A stretch of 64,000 nt of DNA from Klebsormidium nitens (lineage: Eukaryota; Streptophyta; Klebsormidiophyceae; Klebsormidiales; Klebsormidiaceae): positions 32,294-96,293 of the forward strand of contig DF237287.1 in NCBI GenBank assembly GCA_000708835.1, given 5' to 3'. The number at the start of each line of letters is the position of its first letter. Within the stretch, counting starts at the first letter, position 1. The position numbers and the translations under genes were made by a program. The notes below the pieces were generated by a model. That model made no database searches, was not told the origin of the DNA, and worked only from the letters and a program-made list of their open reading frames with translations. Below are positions 47,711 through 60,021 of this stretch, in pieces.

Positions 47711-50700
47711 CTACTTGAGGAAAAACTTGTAGCTGAAGAGGCCTTCCCCGGCTCCCGACCCGCTGAGTGTGGTAATCTCCACGCTGCCCTTCGCCTTTTC
47801 GTACTGGCCCGCCCCACCAATGATGGCGACCACTTGCGTGTTCTTGCTCGTGTAGATGCCCTGTCATCAAGCGAAAGTAGACGCAGTGAGGCGAGGGAAC
47901 GGGCGCTGCCCTTCTTAGAAACGAGATTAGCGGCGAGGCTGATGAGGTAAGCGTGTGGATACTCTTTGGCTCGCTTTCAATAATGTGCGGGAGAAAGGAA
48001 ATTTGGTCGAGTCCGGCTCCTTTGACAGACTCGGCTTGTTATCAGGTTTGTCAAGCAGAAATATGGCCTCTCATACTCTTGGCTGTGCCTTGACCTGAAC
48101 ACACGACGGTTGCACCGTTCGAAAAGCGGCGTTCGTGGCACTTGGTGTTCAGACCTTGCGAAGCTCTCAATCGGCAGACGCGGTTCCGTTCTCAGTCCGT
48201 TCCGTTCTTCTTTTATTGAAATATGTCCGGGGCATCTTGTCGGAATAGGCCTCGAGTTTTTCCTTGGAGATCACGTGTGCACGTAGGCGCGTCACGAACA
48301 ATGTTTTAGGGGACCGGGGCGACTCAAAGTGCAGAACGGAAGAGCCAACGCGGAGAATCGCAACGCAAAAAAGAAGACCAAAGGAAGTGGAGTGAAACGG
48401 AACACTGAAAAGACTCACGTAGATGACGAGATAATCGGCGCCGATGTGGATCGTGTCGAGGCAGATGAGCTCGAACTTGCCGTCGTCGAGAGGTCCCACC
48501 AGGTACACGCACGTCCCAATGTCGAACCCGATGGCCGTCGAGTTGTCGCTGGTGCTGAACAGGTTGTTCCTGCAATGCAAACAAGCAACCCGGTAAGGAG
48601 GGGCTTGTTTCTGTGATGAAGCGTTTCCAGATTTGGCTGTTGCCTTGGGCGAACGAGTGCGTTTTGCACAGAGGGGCAGCGGTGCAGGACGGGAGAGCAT
48701 CACTCCAGAACTAGTAGACTTGAAAAAGTCTGAACCGAAGACTACGAACTAGTCGACAGATCGTTCCGCCTTGAGACAATGGAGGAAGACGACGTGATGA
48801 GACGGTTCCTGGCGGTTCGCTTCGAGACTCTTCTCGAGGGCCTTGACTCATTCGTTCGGATGCTTTCTCAAGTCTGTACGATCTTTTGAGGTAGTTCCGC
48901 AAGGATTCCGAGCTGAAAGAAAGCATAGAATGGGAGATTGACAAGGACTAAGAGGACGGCTGACCTGAAGATGAGGAGAGCCCCGGCGGCCTGGGACGTC
49001 TCCGAGTTCTGGATCTCCCTCACCTCAAAACTGGCAGGGCTGCGGAATGAAAAGCACACGTTTAGGATACTCGGAACCAGAGCAAAATTTGAGGTAAAAT
49101 TTACAGTGAACTGATTCAACCTGAAGCCGGATTTGCCCGCAAACATGCCAGATGCATGGGAATAAAAGTGGAGAGCCAGTTTGTATGGAGTTAGATTGAC
49201 CTCCAAACGGAACGAAGCTGCTGATTGCGGAGCTTGAAGACTTGCGCACTGGTTGGACGCTTCGAAACTGGATTCGATGGGATCAAGGAATACAGCTGCT
49301 CAAAGGACTGGATCCTTGTGGCGCGTTCGACGATACACGTTGACCGGCCTGACGTTGGCACCGCGCGCTTCGTAAGTGGCACAAACCAGACAATAACACG
49401 GCGTCCCAAAAGCCGACAGGTAGTGCTGTCAGGTCGCCAAACGCTAAGGCGTTGCGAACTGCAAGGAGCCCGAAAACAATCTGCCAATCCCTCTTGGACG
49501 ACAAGGGTAATCTGTAGATTTGAAATTTTCTTCCGTGTCACCAAGACTCACCCCTGGCTGGAGGGCAGAACCGGGGGGATCCCCTCGGTGGCCAGCAACT
49601 GGTCCTTGGAGTACTGGGCAGTGTTGGGCTGGGGAAAGGGGCTCGGGGCAACGGTGTAAATCTGCACAAATGGGGATCCGTAGCTTTAAGATAAGCCGTA
49701 CCGAAGCCTTACTGGAAGCCGTATGCAAATGAGGCCAGGTGTGATTGGCAGCATCGAGACGCTGAAGCTTACGCAAGTCGAGCAGTAGAGTCATCAGCAG
49801 CTCAACAGGCTTAGGAAGAATGGAGCAGGAAACAGAGGCCAAGCAGACCCACTGAGGCGAACTCAAAGTGGAGAAAAAGACGGTCGATGCTTCAGGCTGA
49901 GTGAACATGAAGGGCAGATAATGCTTCCGCTGCCAAAACCAAGATGGAAGACGATTGAGCAAGGAGCCCAAAATGGAAAGATGTGGAAAACCGACCTGGT
50001 ACTGGAAATCTCCGAAGGCACCCCCCATGTCGCTGGTGCTGATGGTGGTCAGAACGATGCGCCCGCGCGCGCCGCTGTAGATTCCGTACCCGCCGGTCAC
50101 TTCGAGGTCGGCCACGTTGGCGCTCGTCAGCTTGCCCTGCACGAGGGAAAGGGACACTCGCTGACGTCAGACGTGCTGACGTCGAAGTACCTGGTGACGT
50201 TGTAAGAGCTCGTCTTGCTGCGTGCAAACGGCACCTAAGGGCAAAGCAGACGGCTAAAGAACAGGATTATGAGAGTTGCGGTAGTCTCGGGAGGAGATGC
50301 AACCCGTACATTGCATACCCGTTGAGAAAAGTAGCAGAATTTGATGTACGGAGAGCAAAGCAGATTGGTATACGGCTCCGGGATGTGGTTCTAAAAAAGG
50401 TAATGCATATTTCTGTGATGTGAAATCACAAAAGGAGACATGACGCGTTTCTTCTCGAGTACAGCGGCTAAGGAGCTGAAACCAACGACTCTGTTCGAAA
50501 CTCGGCTTAAAGCTAACGGAGAAAGGCGTGAGATTCGTACCGCAGCAGTGATGAGGTCCGCGCCCAAGTGGATGCTGTAGAAGCAGAGGCCCTCAAAAGT
50601 CTGGTCGGCTTGGAGCCCGACGGAGTAGGCGCACGAACCAAGCGTGTAACCGATGGTGGTGCCATCTAGAGAACGCACTTCATTCCTGCAGTCATAGAGA

Positions 50701-52162
50701 CGAAAACGCTGTGATTGGAGAAAGGCTCAAGACATTTCCCTCGAATCATGGACATTCGGGTTTCGTTATGTTCATGATTATGACCTGAAGAAAAAGACGG
50801 GGTTGCAAAGAGCTCAGGAAAACCAATGTTACTGCCGTCTCGGATTGGGTGATCCCAACAGGTTTCAGGAGCGTTTTTGCTCACATGAGCAAGAAGCTCG
50901 CTTTGAGTGACTAGCTATCAATGCCTGAACCTAGTCAAGCAGTTCTTTGCATTTCTCATACTCTCTGATCTGTTGCAATTGATGAACGGCCTGCTATTGT
51001 CAGTAGTACGTTAGAAGCTGAAGTTTCTAGGCTTCCAGTGGGAAAGTCAGAACCATAGGTTGGATTGGTTTGCCAGTCACGTATAATTGGCGTTTGACAC
51101 TAGGATTGAAAGCAGAGCAGGGGCTTACCTGAACTTGAGGACTGTGCCAGGGACAGTGGGGTCACCGACGATTGTCTGGGTAGCCTCTGTGGCATACTCG
51201 ATGAATTGGAGAGAAGGGGTCCTGTATGAAAAGGGTAGAATAACTCCAATGAGCCAGTTTGACTTTACTGTAGTCCCTCAATGCTGTCGTGCACACGTTT
51301 TCAACAGTGGCCCATCAATGTTGCTCCTATCACGAAGAAATTGCACACGGACTGGGAGTTTGTCTAATCAAAGCAAGAGAAGCTAACGCAAGAGAACCTC
51401 TTACAACTGAATTAGCAGCTCCCTTGCAAGCACATTGCCTGTTGAACGATTCAGATTGGTTCAAACTGCTCACAAAGACGTTGCCTGCAGCTCAATACTC
51501 TTAACAACGGCAACGGCTGAAAATTCTCAATAAATTGTCACAATGCTGGGCCCTAGGACCTCATCTTGAGCCTAAAAGTTTTAGAAGACCCTCGAGGCGT
51601 CAGTAATGAGAAGACGGACGTGCTGTTCAGAGTCTCATCATACAGTCGAGTCCCGATGCAGCTCTATCCACTTCCACTACCAAAGCTAAGCTACGTGAGG
51701 CTTGAATGCACAAGACGCTCTTGTATACTATCCTTGCATGAACATCTGTCTTGGGACAGTCAGAGAGTGAGCCAACCCTTCAATTTTGTACGAAAGGAAC
51801 CATAAGCTGCACAGACCACACAATCTGAGACCCTCATACTGCATTCCGCCCTGCAACAAGTCAAGCGCAGTGAAACCCAACAAGCAGACAAGTTAATCAA
51901 AGAAGCAAACAATGTCCCCTTATTGCACGACACCTCACCCCGGCAGTGTGTTGGACCCCCCATGAATCGCAGGGCAGGCGACATTGGCCTGCGGCGAACT
52001 CGAACACCCCCCGGGGCAGCACTCAAAGAAGTCCCCGCTCACAGAGTAGCACGCGTTGGGGTTCACGGAATTAGAACCGGTGTTGCAGTTGCTGCCAGCC
52101 GCGAGGCACACGTGGCTCACGGCCGCAACCAGGAGCAGAGCGAGCAGCACGGAGCGCGCCAT
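47711..52162 (-). CDS. Secreted protein: six-Cys module plus two AOC/dirigent-type barrels
   Basis: Eight exons (translation order): 52162-51939, 51221-51129, 50685-50541, 50136-49996, 49661-49552, 49039-48965, 48569-48419, 47860-47711; in phase, 362 aa. Residues 1-22 are a signal peptide (LLALLLVAAVSHVCLA). A six-cysteine module follows (Cys26, 38, 48, 49, 53, 63). Barrel 1 runs from FIEYATEA through GYTLGSCAYSVG to EVTGGYGIYSGARGRI. Barrel 2 runs from SFEVREIQNSE through GFDIGTCVYLVG to AIIGGAGQYEKAKGSVEI and ends KFFLK. The GG-x-G-x(4-5)-A-x-G strand is the signature of the allene oxide cyclase/dirigent barrel superfamily, and domain 1 looks slightly more AOC-like. Both barrels have the same exon phases (2-2-0). 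Probable location is the apoplast or secretory path; the substrate is unknown. Catalytic residues could not be assigned, so I do not claim jasmonate or lignan activity. Confidence 0.82.
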
Positions 52163-54349
52163 TGTTGCAGAGTGCTTGGGAAGGAATCGGTTGCGGCTGT
52201 AGTGGAAGTGCCGCCTCAATGCGGGCTCGCAACAGCTGCCGGTGAGGTCAATGCCGGGCCGCAAAACTGTGGACGGGACAAGTGCGGCCGTATGGATACT
52301 GCTCAGCTGGATTAGGTAGGTACTCATGCAATGGTATCAGAAAAGCTACGCAGACGTAGGTACCCCGTACTCTTGTAGGTGCCTTGACGAAAGGTATTCA
52401 CCTTAAACCTACCGGTACCTGCCTACCTGTCTTGGTCCCTTGTACAGTACCTAACGGTATTCCTGAAAGTCGATATGGCTATCACAACGATCACTACCTT
52501 AGAATCTATGCAATTCTGTCGTTGTCGGCAAGACAAAACACGCATGGGGTTTGTTGAACATGACCTAATCAGGTACCGTACTGTCAAGTTTTCAACAGCA
52601 GGTGACGAATGCTTTCCATGTTGTGCGTGTGTACGGGTTCAAGTTGGTACCAAATCTACCGATATTTATACCAATGAGGTAAGGTTACGCTGCAGAAGAC
52701 CGTATTACGTTGGATACAGAACTTGTCCACACACGTTTGAAAACATGACCCGTTGAAGTTAAGGGGTACAGGCAATTGAGTGACCCCTATTGGCTATGTG
52801 GGCTGGCACCAGTACGGTACCTATTACGAAACGGTCGTGATCGGTGGACAGCTAGATTCTAGATTATCTACCTAGGTACGTCTGAGAAGAAGATACCATG
52901 ATGCAAGCCTCCGAGTACCGACCGTAATACTTACCTAGGTACCCAGTACCCACTGACTGGCACTACCTACCATATAGTACTTACCTACCTACCGTCCTAC
53001 CGTACCAATGTGCCTGAGCTCAGTCTCAGCGAGTCAGCGCCGACTGTAGGATAGTACACTGTCAACAAGGTGTGTACGACGTGCATTCCAATTTCCAAGT
53101 GCAGATGATGTGCAGTACGGTAACTGTCGATCGGCCTCCGTACTCAGCGGAGTCACCCGACCCGTACCTTCCGCGGCTGCGAAGTAACGAAGCCTGGACC
53201 AGTACGGTATACCGTATAGGTAGTCGTCACGACTCACCAGACCGAGTTACAGTGGTTCTTCTGTTCCGCGGAACGCCGGACGTCCAAGGTTAGCGGCAGG
53301 GGGTCGATCTCACGAAAAATGAATAATCCCGAACTCAAGTGCCGGGTTTTAGGGTTTCGTGCCGGTAACCAGCGCAGCGAGGGACCGCAGCGACGGCTGA
53401 AGTCCTGGTTGAAGTTCAATCACGTCGGTTCAGTCGCTGTGACATGACGCCAGTGCTGACACTTTGGAACGCCCACTTTAAGCGAACCTGGCTTCGTTTC
53501 AAGTTTAACCTGGCTTCGTTTCCAGTTACCTAACCGCGAAACTTCTGGGCCCGACCGTCAGGCGGAACGGAGCGGAACGGGGCGGAAGGCACACTGCATT
53601 GATTCAACACAGAAAGCATATAAAATAGCGTATATCCGATTGCAACGTCAAAGGCATGACGTTTTGACAGATTGTGATCACTGATTGGCTTTATATAATT
53701 CGAACTGGTAGCTTTGCTGACGTCGGCATACAACTTGAATATCATGCCTGTCAAATGGCCGCACTTGTGTCGTCCGTCAAGGATCCTCCGCTGACCGCGA
53801 CACGCCATGTGTACGAGGCCGATAAACTTCAGGAACGGGAGATGTCACGGATTTTTGTAACAATGATGTCCTAGGTAACCGGTCGGACTTGCCGTCAGGT
53901 ACCTACTGTAGGTAATCACATTGTACTAGGTACCTGCAGGAAAATGTCGTCCGTATCCTATTTGCATGTACTAATACCCACTAGGTACCCCTTCTGTACC
54001 TGCTTACGGTACCGAATGCAGATTACGGTACCTGGTTGAACAGTGGGGCTGTCTTGCACCTCTTTAAGCATCTACCGTACTACGGTGGTTACCGATCACA
54101 CTACCCAGTACCTAGCTCACTCTGAAATTCAACACATGAGCGGGGCCCGTATTAGAGAGAGACGTTGCCAGCTAGGAATGTTACCACTGGTGCGCAGAGT
54201 CAAAACGAGTGCGATCCCCTCGCTTCGTGTGCTTCCACCCTGCTGTTCGCAGCTCGTTTCACAGCAAGCTCAACTGCCGCGCAAGGGCGCAGACTGCCGC
54301 AAACTCTACCCCTTCTCCACGCATTGCCACGTACGCTGCGCAAATTGCA
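52163..54349. promoter_or_regulatory. GTACC-rich spacer between the two divergent barrel genes
   Basis: This 2.2-kb head-to-head spacer is crowded with GGTACC, GTACCTA, CCTAGGTAC and TACCTACC words, especially at 52350-53240 and 53870-54120. No protein-like frame is seen. A cctggcttcgttt-c-agtt segment is repeated in tandem near 53485-53530. Promoters of both paralogues must lie here. Confidence 0.6.
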
Positions 54350-57300
54350 ATGGCGGCAGGAAAGTTCGCCCTCGTGCTTCTGACGGTGGCGCTCGTCGCG
54401 TGCGGTTCCGCGGAGGCAGGCACTAGCCGGTTGTTGCTGCAGAGCAACTGTGTGCCTGGCAGCAGTAACCCCAACGCTTGGTGAGTGCAGCTCTAATCAT
54501 GTGGCATCATGGAAGTGAGAATTTCAGGATAGACGTTTCTTCTTTTCTGGATGGCATTGGCCATCTGACGCGGTAGAAGGTTGAGCTCCTCCCTGCGTGC
54601 CTGGTGCCAGCAACCCCAACACTTTGTGAGTGCAGCTCTAATGTGGCGCCCTTAAAAGCAGGATGGGCTTTCAATTTTTCTGGATGACACTGGCTGTAGA
54701 ATGCTGAGCTTCCCCTGCAGTCTTGCGCACGAGTTGCGAAATGTGGACGATATCTGGAGCTTTGGGATTGCGGTTGATGTGGTGCTTTTGAATTGATGTG
54801 TGTTCAAAGACCAGCTGGGACATGTCCGGATATGCGGCACGCATCCTTTTCTGCAACGTGTGGTGCCTCAACTCTAAGTAGTGGAAGTACAGATTCCATC
54901 ACAGCACGAATTTAGCTGCTGTACAGCTTAACATGAGCCTCTTGATTGCTGTTTCTGAGCTAGCAAAAGGTGGCCCGTCGATTCAGTTTTGAAGATGCCA
55001 ATTTGACAACATCCACAAAATCGTTCTCTGTATTTTTAACTCAATTGCAAAGGTCAGTTGCAATGCAGCATGCGAGTAGAGGTACTGAATGCCTTGGTCT
55101 TTCAGGACCTTTTACGGGTCCAGTACAAGAGTTTAGTTGAACTGGCCTTGGCCAGTATTCAACTCAACCAAGGCAATGTGATGCAGAAACGGTCGCCATT
55201 CTATCATTTGAACTCTTGGTAAATACTTGGTTCATTCACCCAGATTTGAGGAGTGGGTCCTAGCCAAATCTCTCAGTCCTTTGCTCCAACTAGGCGGTCT
55301 GAAAGACGGCCGGCTAATGGAACCCCAAACAATTCCGCTTTGTTTGACTCGGCTTCCTCGCTCTACCCCAGGCAGTCTAAAAGACTAGGGAACGTTGCTC
55401 AATCTCCAAACAAACCCGCTTTGGTTAACTGGACTCTCCCTTGACCTCTGCAGCTACAACGCACCCGGAACTGCCTTCACCTGTTGCCCTGGATCCTGCA
55501 CCAACAACCCCGGGCCTACCCCTGCTTGCCTGAATGCCGCCCCGACTGGAACGACCCCGGCACCTACTTCCCCCCCAGTGAACGTCACCCAGACCGGGGG
55601 CCCGCCTCTTCCCAAGCCCAACAGGTCAGTTGCAGATAAGCTATATATGCTTATAAACCGGTTTTTGATGCGCTGTTACTTCTTCTGCTTCTTCTATCTG
55701 TCTTGCCTCTCAATGTCAGTTACGGTATTAATGCAATCGTTCGCAAAATGTCTGGCCTGAAGCGCACTTTTTGTCATGCCTCCTGATGATAATTTTAAAT
55801 TCTTCAAGGTTGAGTGTCAAAGTAGAGAGTTTGAACCATCAACTCTATAAGGACCCTGCATGACCCTCCATAATCCTTGGTACATCATTGGCCAATTCAG
55901 GAACAGCGGTTCACTGATTAAAAGTACTGAGCTGCTTTTGAATGCTGGCTTTGCCAACGCACTCACTGCAACCTTTTTGTTCCCCAGTAATATATATTCG
56001 GTGGACGACAGCCACCTAAAAGCAGACGTCACGAGGGCCACCCACGCCAATCTATCCTGACGTGCTCTGCGGTATACTTAACCTCACCCGCTAACCAGGT
56101 TTGCGCCTCCACTTCTTCAACAGAACCCCCACTTCTAAATCACCGCGGTTCATCTTGACTGCTCTGCAGCAATACTGAACTTCACCCGCTAACCAGGTTT
56201 GGCCCTCCACTTCTCTAACAGAAACCCCACTTTGAACTTCATCTTGACTGCTCTGCAGTTTCCTTAACTTCACCCGCTAACCAAGATTGCCCCTCCGCTA
56301 ACCCTACAGGACCCCCACTCTGACCTTCATTGAGGTTGCCACCCCCGCTTCCACGACCACCTATGGTGACATCAACGCCCGGGGCGCCACAGTTTTCTAC
56401 CGGTATGTCCCAGAATCTCGGTCAACAGGGCCGCACATAGCTCTGCCTCTCGCGCCGATTACTTCACAGCTCACGTTGATCTCTGAATCAGTAGGAACTG
56501 ATTGCAAATGAAAAGTTTTCGCCCATCCTTCCCTCGTCCAACTCCCAAAGCGTATTGTATCAAGAGTCAAAAGTAGTTTGTTTTGTTCTGCGCTCCTTAG
56601 AGTAGTTTGTGGCGAGATCATGGGACTGCTATCATGTCATCTTAGGGCTGTAGGGCGCCTTGATCAGCTCGCTTTCAGTTCTCGCGTATAGCCGCAGACA
56701 AATTTGCAAGCCTTCAGGGCCATAAGCCAGTGTTTGAACCGCACGGCAGCAAAATAGTAGAGGCGTCTCCTGTCCTGAAGGCGAATTACGCCCATTGTGA
56801 TCCTTATATGTAATCTGGATTGAAGACGCCCTCCCCAACCGCGAAGAAGGTCACCCGTCTTCACATCTCGGATGGCTCTCAAGACTTGCAAATTGTTCTG
56901 GGCTTTCTTCTCTTTCCGAATCGCACACCGTTCACTCAGCAGGAACAATGGTCTCAGATTCTTATTATGGTTTGTCAATCCAGTCTCAGTATCCTTCTTC
57001 CGAGTCAAGACACTGTACAATAATTTTGAATTGCAGTGAGGCTGGACACTGTACACATGAAATGCTGTGAGTCGGACACAGTCAAATGAGTCTGAACGGA
57101 GTAAGTCTGGACCCTGTACAGATGAATCTTCGTTACACAAAGTCTCGACATTGTACAGTCGAGTCTGAATTGCAGTGAGTTTGGACACTCTGCAAACGAA
57201 GTTTCTAAACCCTGATTTCCTCCGCGCAGGAACAAGGTGCTCGACACGCTGGGTGGTTCCCAGATCGGGTTCACGACGCAGATCGTGCGTCAGAGCATCG

Positions 57301-57861
57301 GCCCCAACGAGGTCCCCTTCGGGAACTTCGAGCAGGACACGCTCTACTACCTCGAGATCGGCTCAAGCACCGTCTTCGCTGACGTAAGCACCGCGAAATA
57401 GCCGTCCATTGCTGACGTAGTCGTCTGATAGTCGTCTACGCTGATGGACGATAAGTCCAATTGGTGCTTCTCTAAGCTGACGCGAGAGAAGGGTGCTGCA
57501 GTCCCGATGACGTCAGGCCTTCGCATCGAGAGGCATGAGGATTTGATCGTCCCAAGGTACAGTCGTGCGTGGGCTTCGAACAATGATCAGTCACCCTTAG
57601 GGACGTTCTTACGCAAGCCTTTGATCGACCTCGCAATTCAAATTTTGCGGTGTATTGAAGTAGACTCAAACGCTCACAGTAACTGACTCGTGCAACCGTC
57701 TGTCGCTACAGGGGCTCTTCAGCCAGCAGACGTCGGCTACTCTGGCGATCATTGGCGGGACCGGTGACTTCAGTTTTGCGCAGGGCACGATCGTGGTCGA
57801 CAGGGCGGGCACCGACAGCGCCGGCAACGTGCTGTTCAAGGGCGCGCTTTACCTTCCCTAG
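54350..57861 (+). CDS. Secreted protein: six-Cys module plus one AOC/dirigent-type barrel
   Basis: Five exons: 54350-54480, 55454-55624, 56310-56402, 57230-57383, 57712-57861; in phase, 232 aa. The N-terminus is a signal peptide (FALVLLTVALVACGSAEA). Then come six cysteines (34, 44, 54, 55, 59, 69) with the spacing of the divergent neighbour, a Thr/Pro-rich linker, and one barrel: TLTFIEVATPAS, GGSQIGFTTQIV, LYYLEIGSS, and LAIIGGTGDFSFAQGTIVV, ending GALYLP. The last motif is very close to the dirigent hallmark. The barrel exons of 93, 154 and 150 bases match the 93/145/141 and 75/151/150 exons of the neighbour in phase. The six-Cys module is split by an intron here but not in the neighbour. 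Function is unknown; a cell-wall or extracellular binding or stereo-guiding role is only an inference from the superfamily. Confidence 0.82.
54445..54652 (+). repeat. Two copies of the exon-1 end plus donor (single-barrel gene)
   Basis: The exon end (gtgcctggcagcagtaaccc, then caacgcttg|gtgagtgcagctctaat) recurs about 137 bases downstream as gtgcctggtgccagcaaccc, then caacactttgtgagtgcagc. The copy keeps GTGAGT and about 20 further intron bases (gtgcagctctaat..gtggc). Confidence 0.85.
55255..55460 (+). repeat. Decayed copies of the exon-2 acceptor region (single-barrel gene)
   Basis: The region before the acceptor (tctccaaacaaacccgcttt, then ggttaactggactctccctt) has an upstream relative about 100 bases earlier (ccccaaacaattccgctttg, then tttgactcggcttcctcgc). 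The preceding segment (ggtctgaaagacgg / cagtctaaaagacta) is repeated too. Confidence 0.65.
56078..56350 (+). repeat. Three copies of the exon-3 acceptor edge (single-barrel gene)
   Basis: The segment cttcacccgctaaccagg, then a gcccctccact stretch, ctaacag and aacccccact occurs at about 56083, 56183 and 56266; the last leads into the true exon at 56310 (GACCCCCACTCTGACCTTCA). The copies also share ttcatcttgactgctctgca. Their period shortens from about 100 to about 83 bases. Confidence 0.88.
57025..57195 (+). repeat. Degenerate tandem repeat before exon 4 (single-barrel gene)
   Basis: Repeating words of the form gaattgcagtgagtytggac, acactgtaca and gtctgaa recur about every 30-40 bases across the intron preceding the 57230 exon. 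Confidence 0.7.
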
Positions 57862-60021
57862 ACAGAAAATACTGCAACTTTGACTGATCTAGAAAATTTT
57901 GTGGTTGAATTTCGAGCTTTTTGGCAGCTAAGGTTGCTCACGCAAGTGATCATTGAACGTGTAACCTCGCTTCCGACTCGTAAATAAGCCGGGATGAGTA
58001 CAACTTGACATTCAAATCACAACTTTGTCGGGAGGTAGTTTGTTCGCACTGAGCAATTGATCCAACAAAAATTTGGGTCCTACACGATCTTGAAAAGCCT
58101 GAACTCCATGATAGTGTACATGGCCCGTGTACGCACGCCTGCTTGACGCGCATGTGCATGTTTATATTGAACCGTACCATCACGGGCCCACCATGGTCTC
58201 CGTGCCGCCGCCGCGGCGCGTCGAGGCAGTCATGACACACGCCGGGGCTGATCGTCTAGATAATCTGCCGAATATCCATATCCTTATATGCTCGGTCGGG
58301 TACATACGTGTTGTTTCAAGTTTCAAGTGTCCCGGCGCGCGATCGGGCATGCTCACATGGCTGATCGCTATTCTACTTGAAGCATGATCCGATTGATCAA
58401 TTAAGTCGGTTTTCGGTACATGCACGCGCAGCATAACATGCCACAATATATACACGATTGTTGGACGCGGCCCATCATGCAGTGACCATCTACTTGTAAG
58501 TAGACCGATTATGATGTCGGCGCCATAAAATCAGGCGCGGCCACCCTGGTACCACGATGCGCATTCCAAAACATTGTGCTTCGTATGGTGCGTCTACCAG
58601 ACGTCCTGTTATATGTGGCTCTTCAACACATCCCAGCTATCATATGATCACTCCGAGTCAATATTGCAGTATTTGCAGCTCAATTGTCTGCCTAGCATGC
58701 CTCAGAACTCCGGGATTGAATGCATGGCCGTTGGACGAGCATTCCGCAGGCCAAATACTTTCTCACACGACCATAATACGTCTGAAACCGAAGAAAAGCA
58801 GATTGCCAGCTCAAATAAGGGATGATGTGCGGAGACCGCAGTCCTACGACCTTGAACGAGTCAGTATATAAGATGAACACCTTCGATGCTTCCCAAAATT
58901 GCCACCATTCTCATCCGCACCAATCCGGCTTCTTGCCGCTGCGCAGTATCACTACCTTGCAAACCGCTTGCCGGCGTTCATTGAACGAGCGCCTCAACGA
59001 TCATCCCGCATTCCCCACCACTCCTGCTGTGCTTAACCAAACCCATCTGCCAATCACACCCAGCTTCCCCCAGGCCCTTTCCCCGACCGCCCACTAGCGA
59101 CGCACCACCTTGTGCGGCAGCCCCGGTGCAAATCCTTCAGGTGACGTTCCGAGGCCACGTGCTTCACCAGCCCAATCCAATCTGACTGTTGCCCCTCGAC
59201 GTGCTCGCCGCTCGTCCCAGTGTAAGCACTGCGCTTTTACGCCTACCGCATTACCTCAGAGTCTTGAACGAAAATGGGTGCGGAGTCGCGCTTGGCGGCC
59301 GTCAGCTCGGGGGTGTCGCGCCTGGTTTTCTGCGATGGGCGAAGCATGGTGACGTCTGTCGGTGAATGGAGCGTAGACCTACGGTGAACGGCGCAGGCTT
59401 TCCGCTGGAGGGCGTTTGAGAACCCTGACCTTTGGGTTCACATGTTAACGCCCCTGCGTATCGGCATTGAGTTGAGGGACCAATCTGAAAGCAATCTTGT
59501 CAACATTATCGAGAAAAGTTTGCCCCGGATTGTGGTGGTAGAGCAGGCGTTCCCCTTTGTTCTGCCAAAAGAACCACTGAGCAGCTTTTCAATGCACTCA
59601 TGCTGTCTGAGGTCGTAGGTTGGTCACGGCTGAAGTCTCCAGATGATAAGACATGCAGCCTCGATTGCTTGCCAAAAGAACGAAAGGAGCAGATGCAGGA
59701 CCAGCTGATCAAGAATTGCAGATGATTATCGGCAAGTGCACAACCGCACTGGGAATACCTATTCACAAGATGAGCGGTCGACATAGGTGCTACGTCAAGC
59801 AGACCTGTGACCGCCTCCTCAACCGAACCAAGTCAAAGACAAACCCGACTTTGTAGGAGGCGATTGACCGCCTCGCTTTTCTACTTACAAGCGCCATCAC
59901 GTCTTCCAGAAGCCCTAGCGGACGGAGACTTGGTACGAAGCGGATTTCGATATTGTTTTCGGATGTCTTGGGAAAAGGTGCTATTTCGAGTCAGCAAAGC
60001 GAGAGGTTCCGAGCGAGCGCG
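57862..60021. other. Tail-to-tail spacer of 2.2 kb
   Basis: This holds the 3' flanks of the single-barrel gene and the dsRBD gene. Around 58100-58560 the sequence is rich in catg/cgcg words. Open frames near 58822-59352 are Pro/Ser/Thr-rich but lack domain character or convincing splice sites. Confidence 0.5.

Noticed and set aside
50173..50236. A candidate exon between the third and fourth exons of the two-barrel gene, with a good acceptor and an open frame.
   Set aside because: Its GT donor leaves a phase that produces a stop in the next exon. Direct joining of the flanking exons is in phase and matches the second barrel and the paralogue.
58822..59352. Two Pro/Ser-rich plus-strand open frames in the spacer before the dsRBD gene.
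   Set aside because: Low-complexity composition, no conserved motifs and no coherent splice structure.
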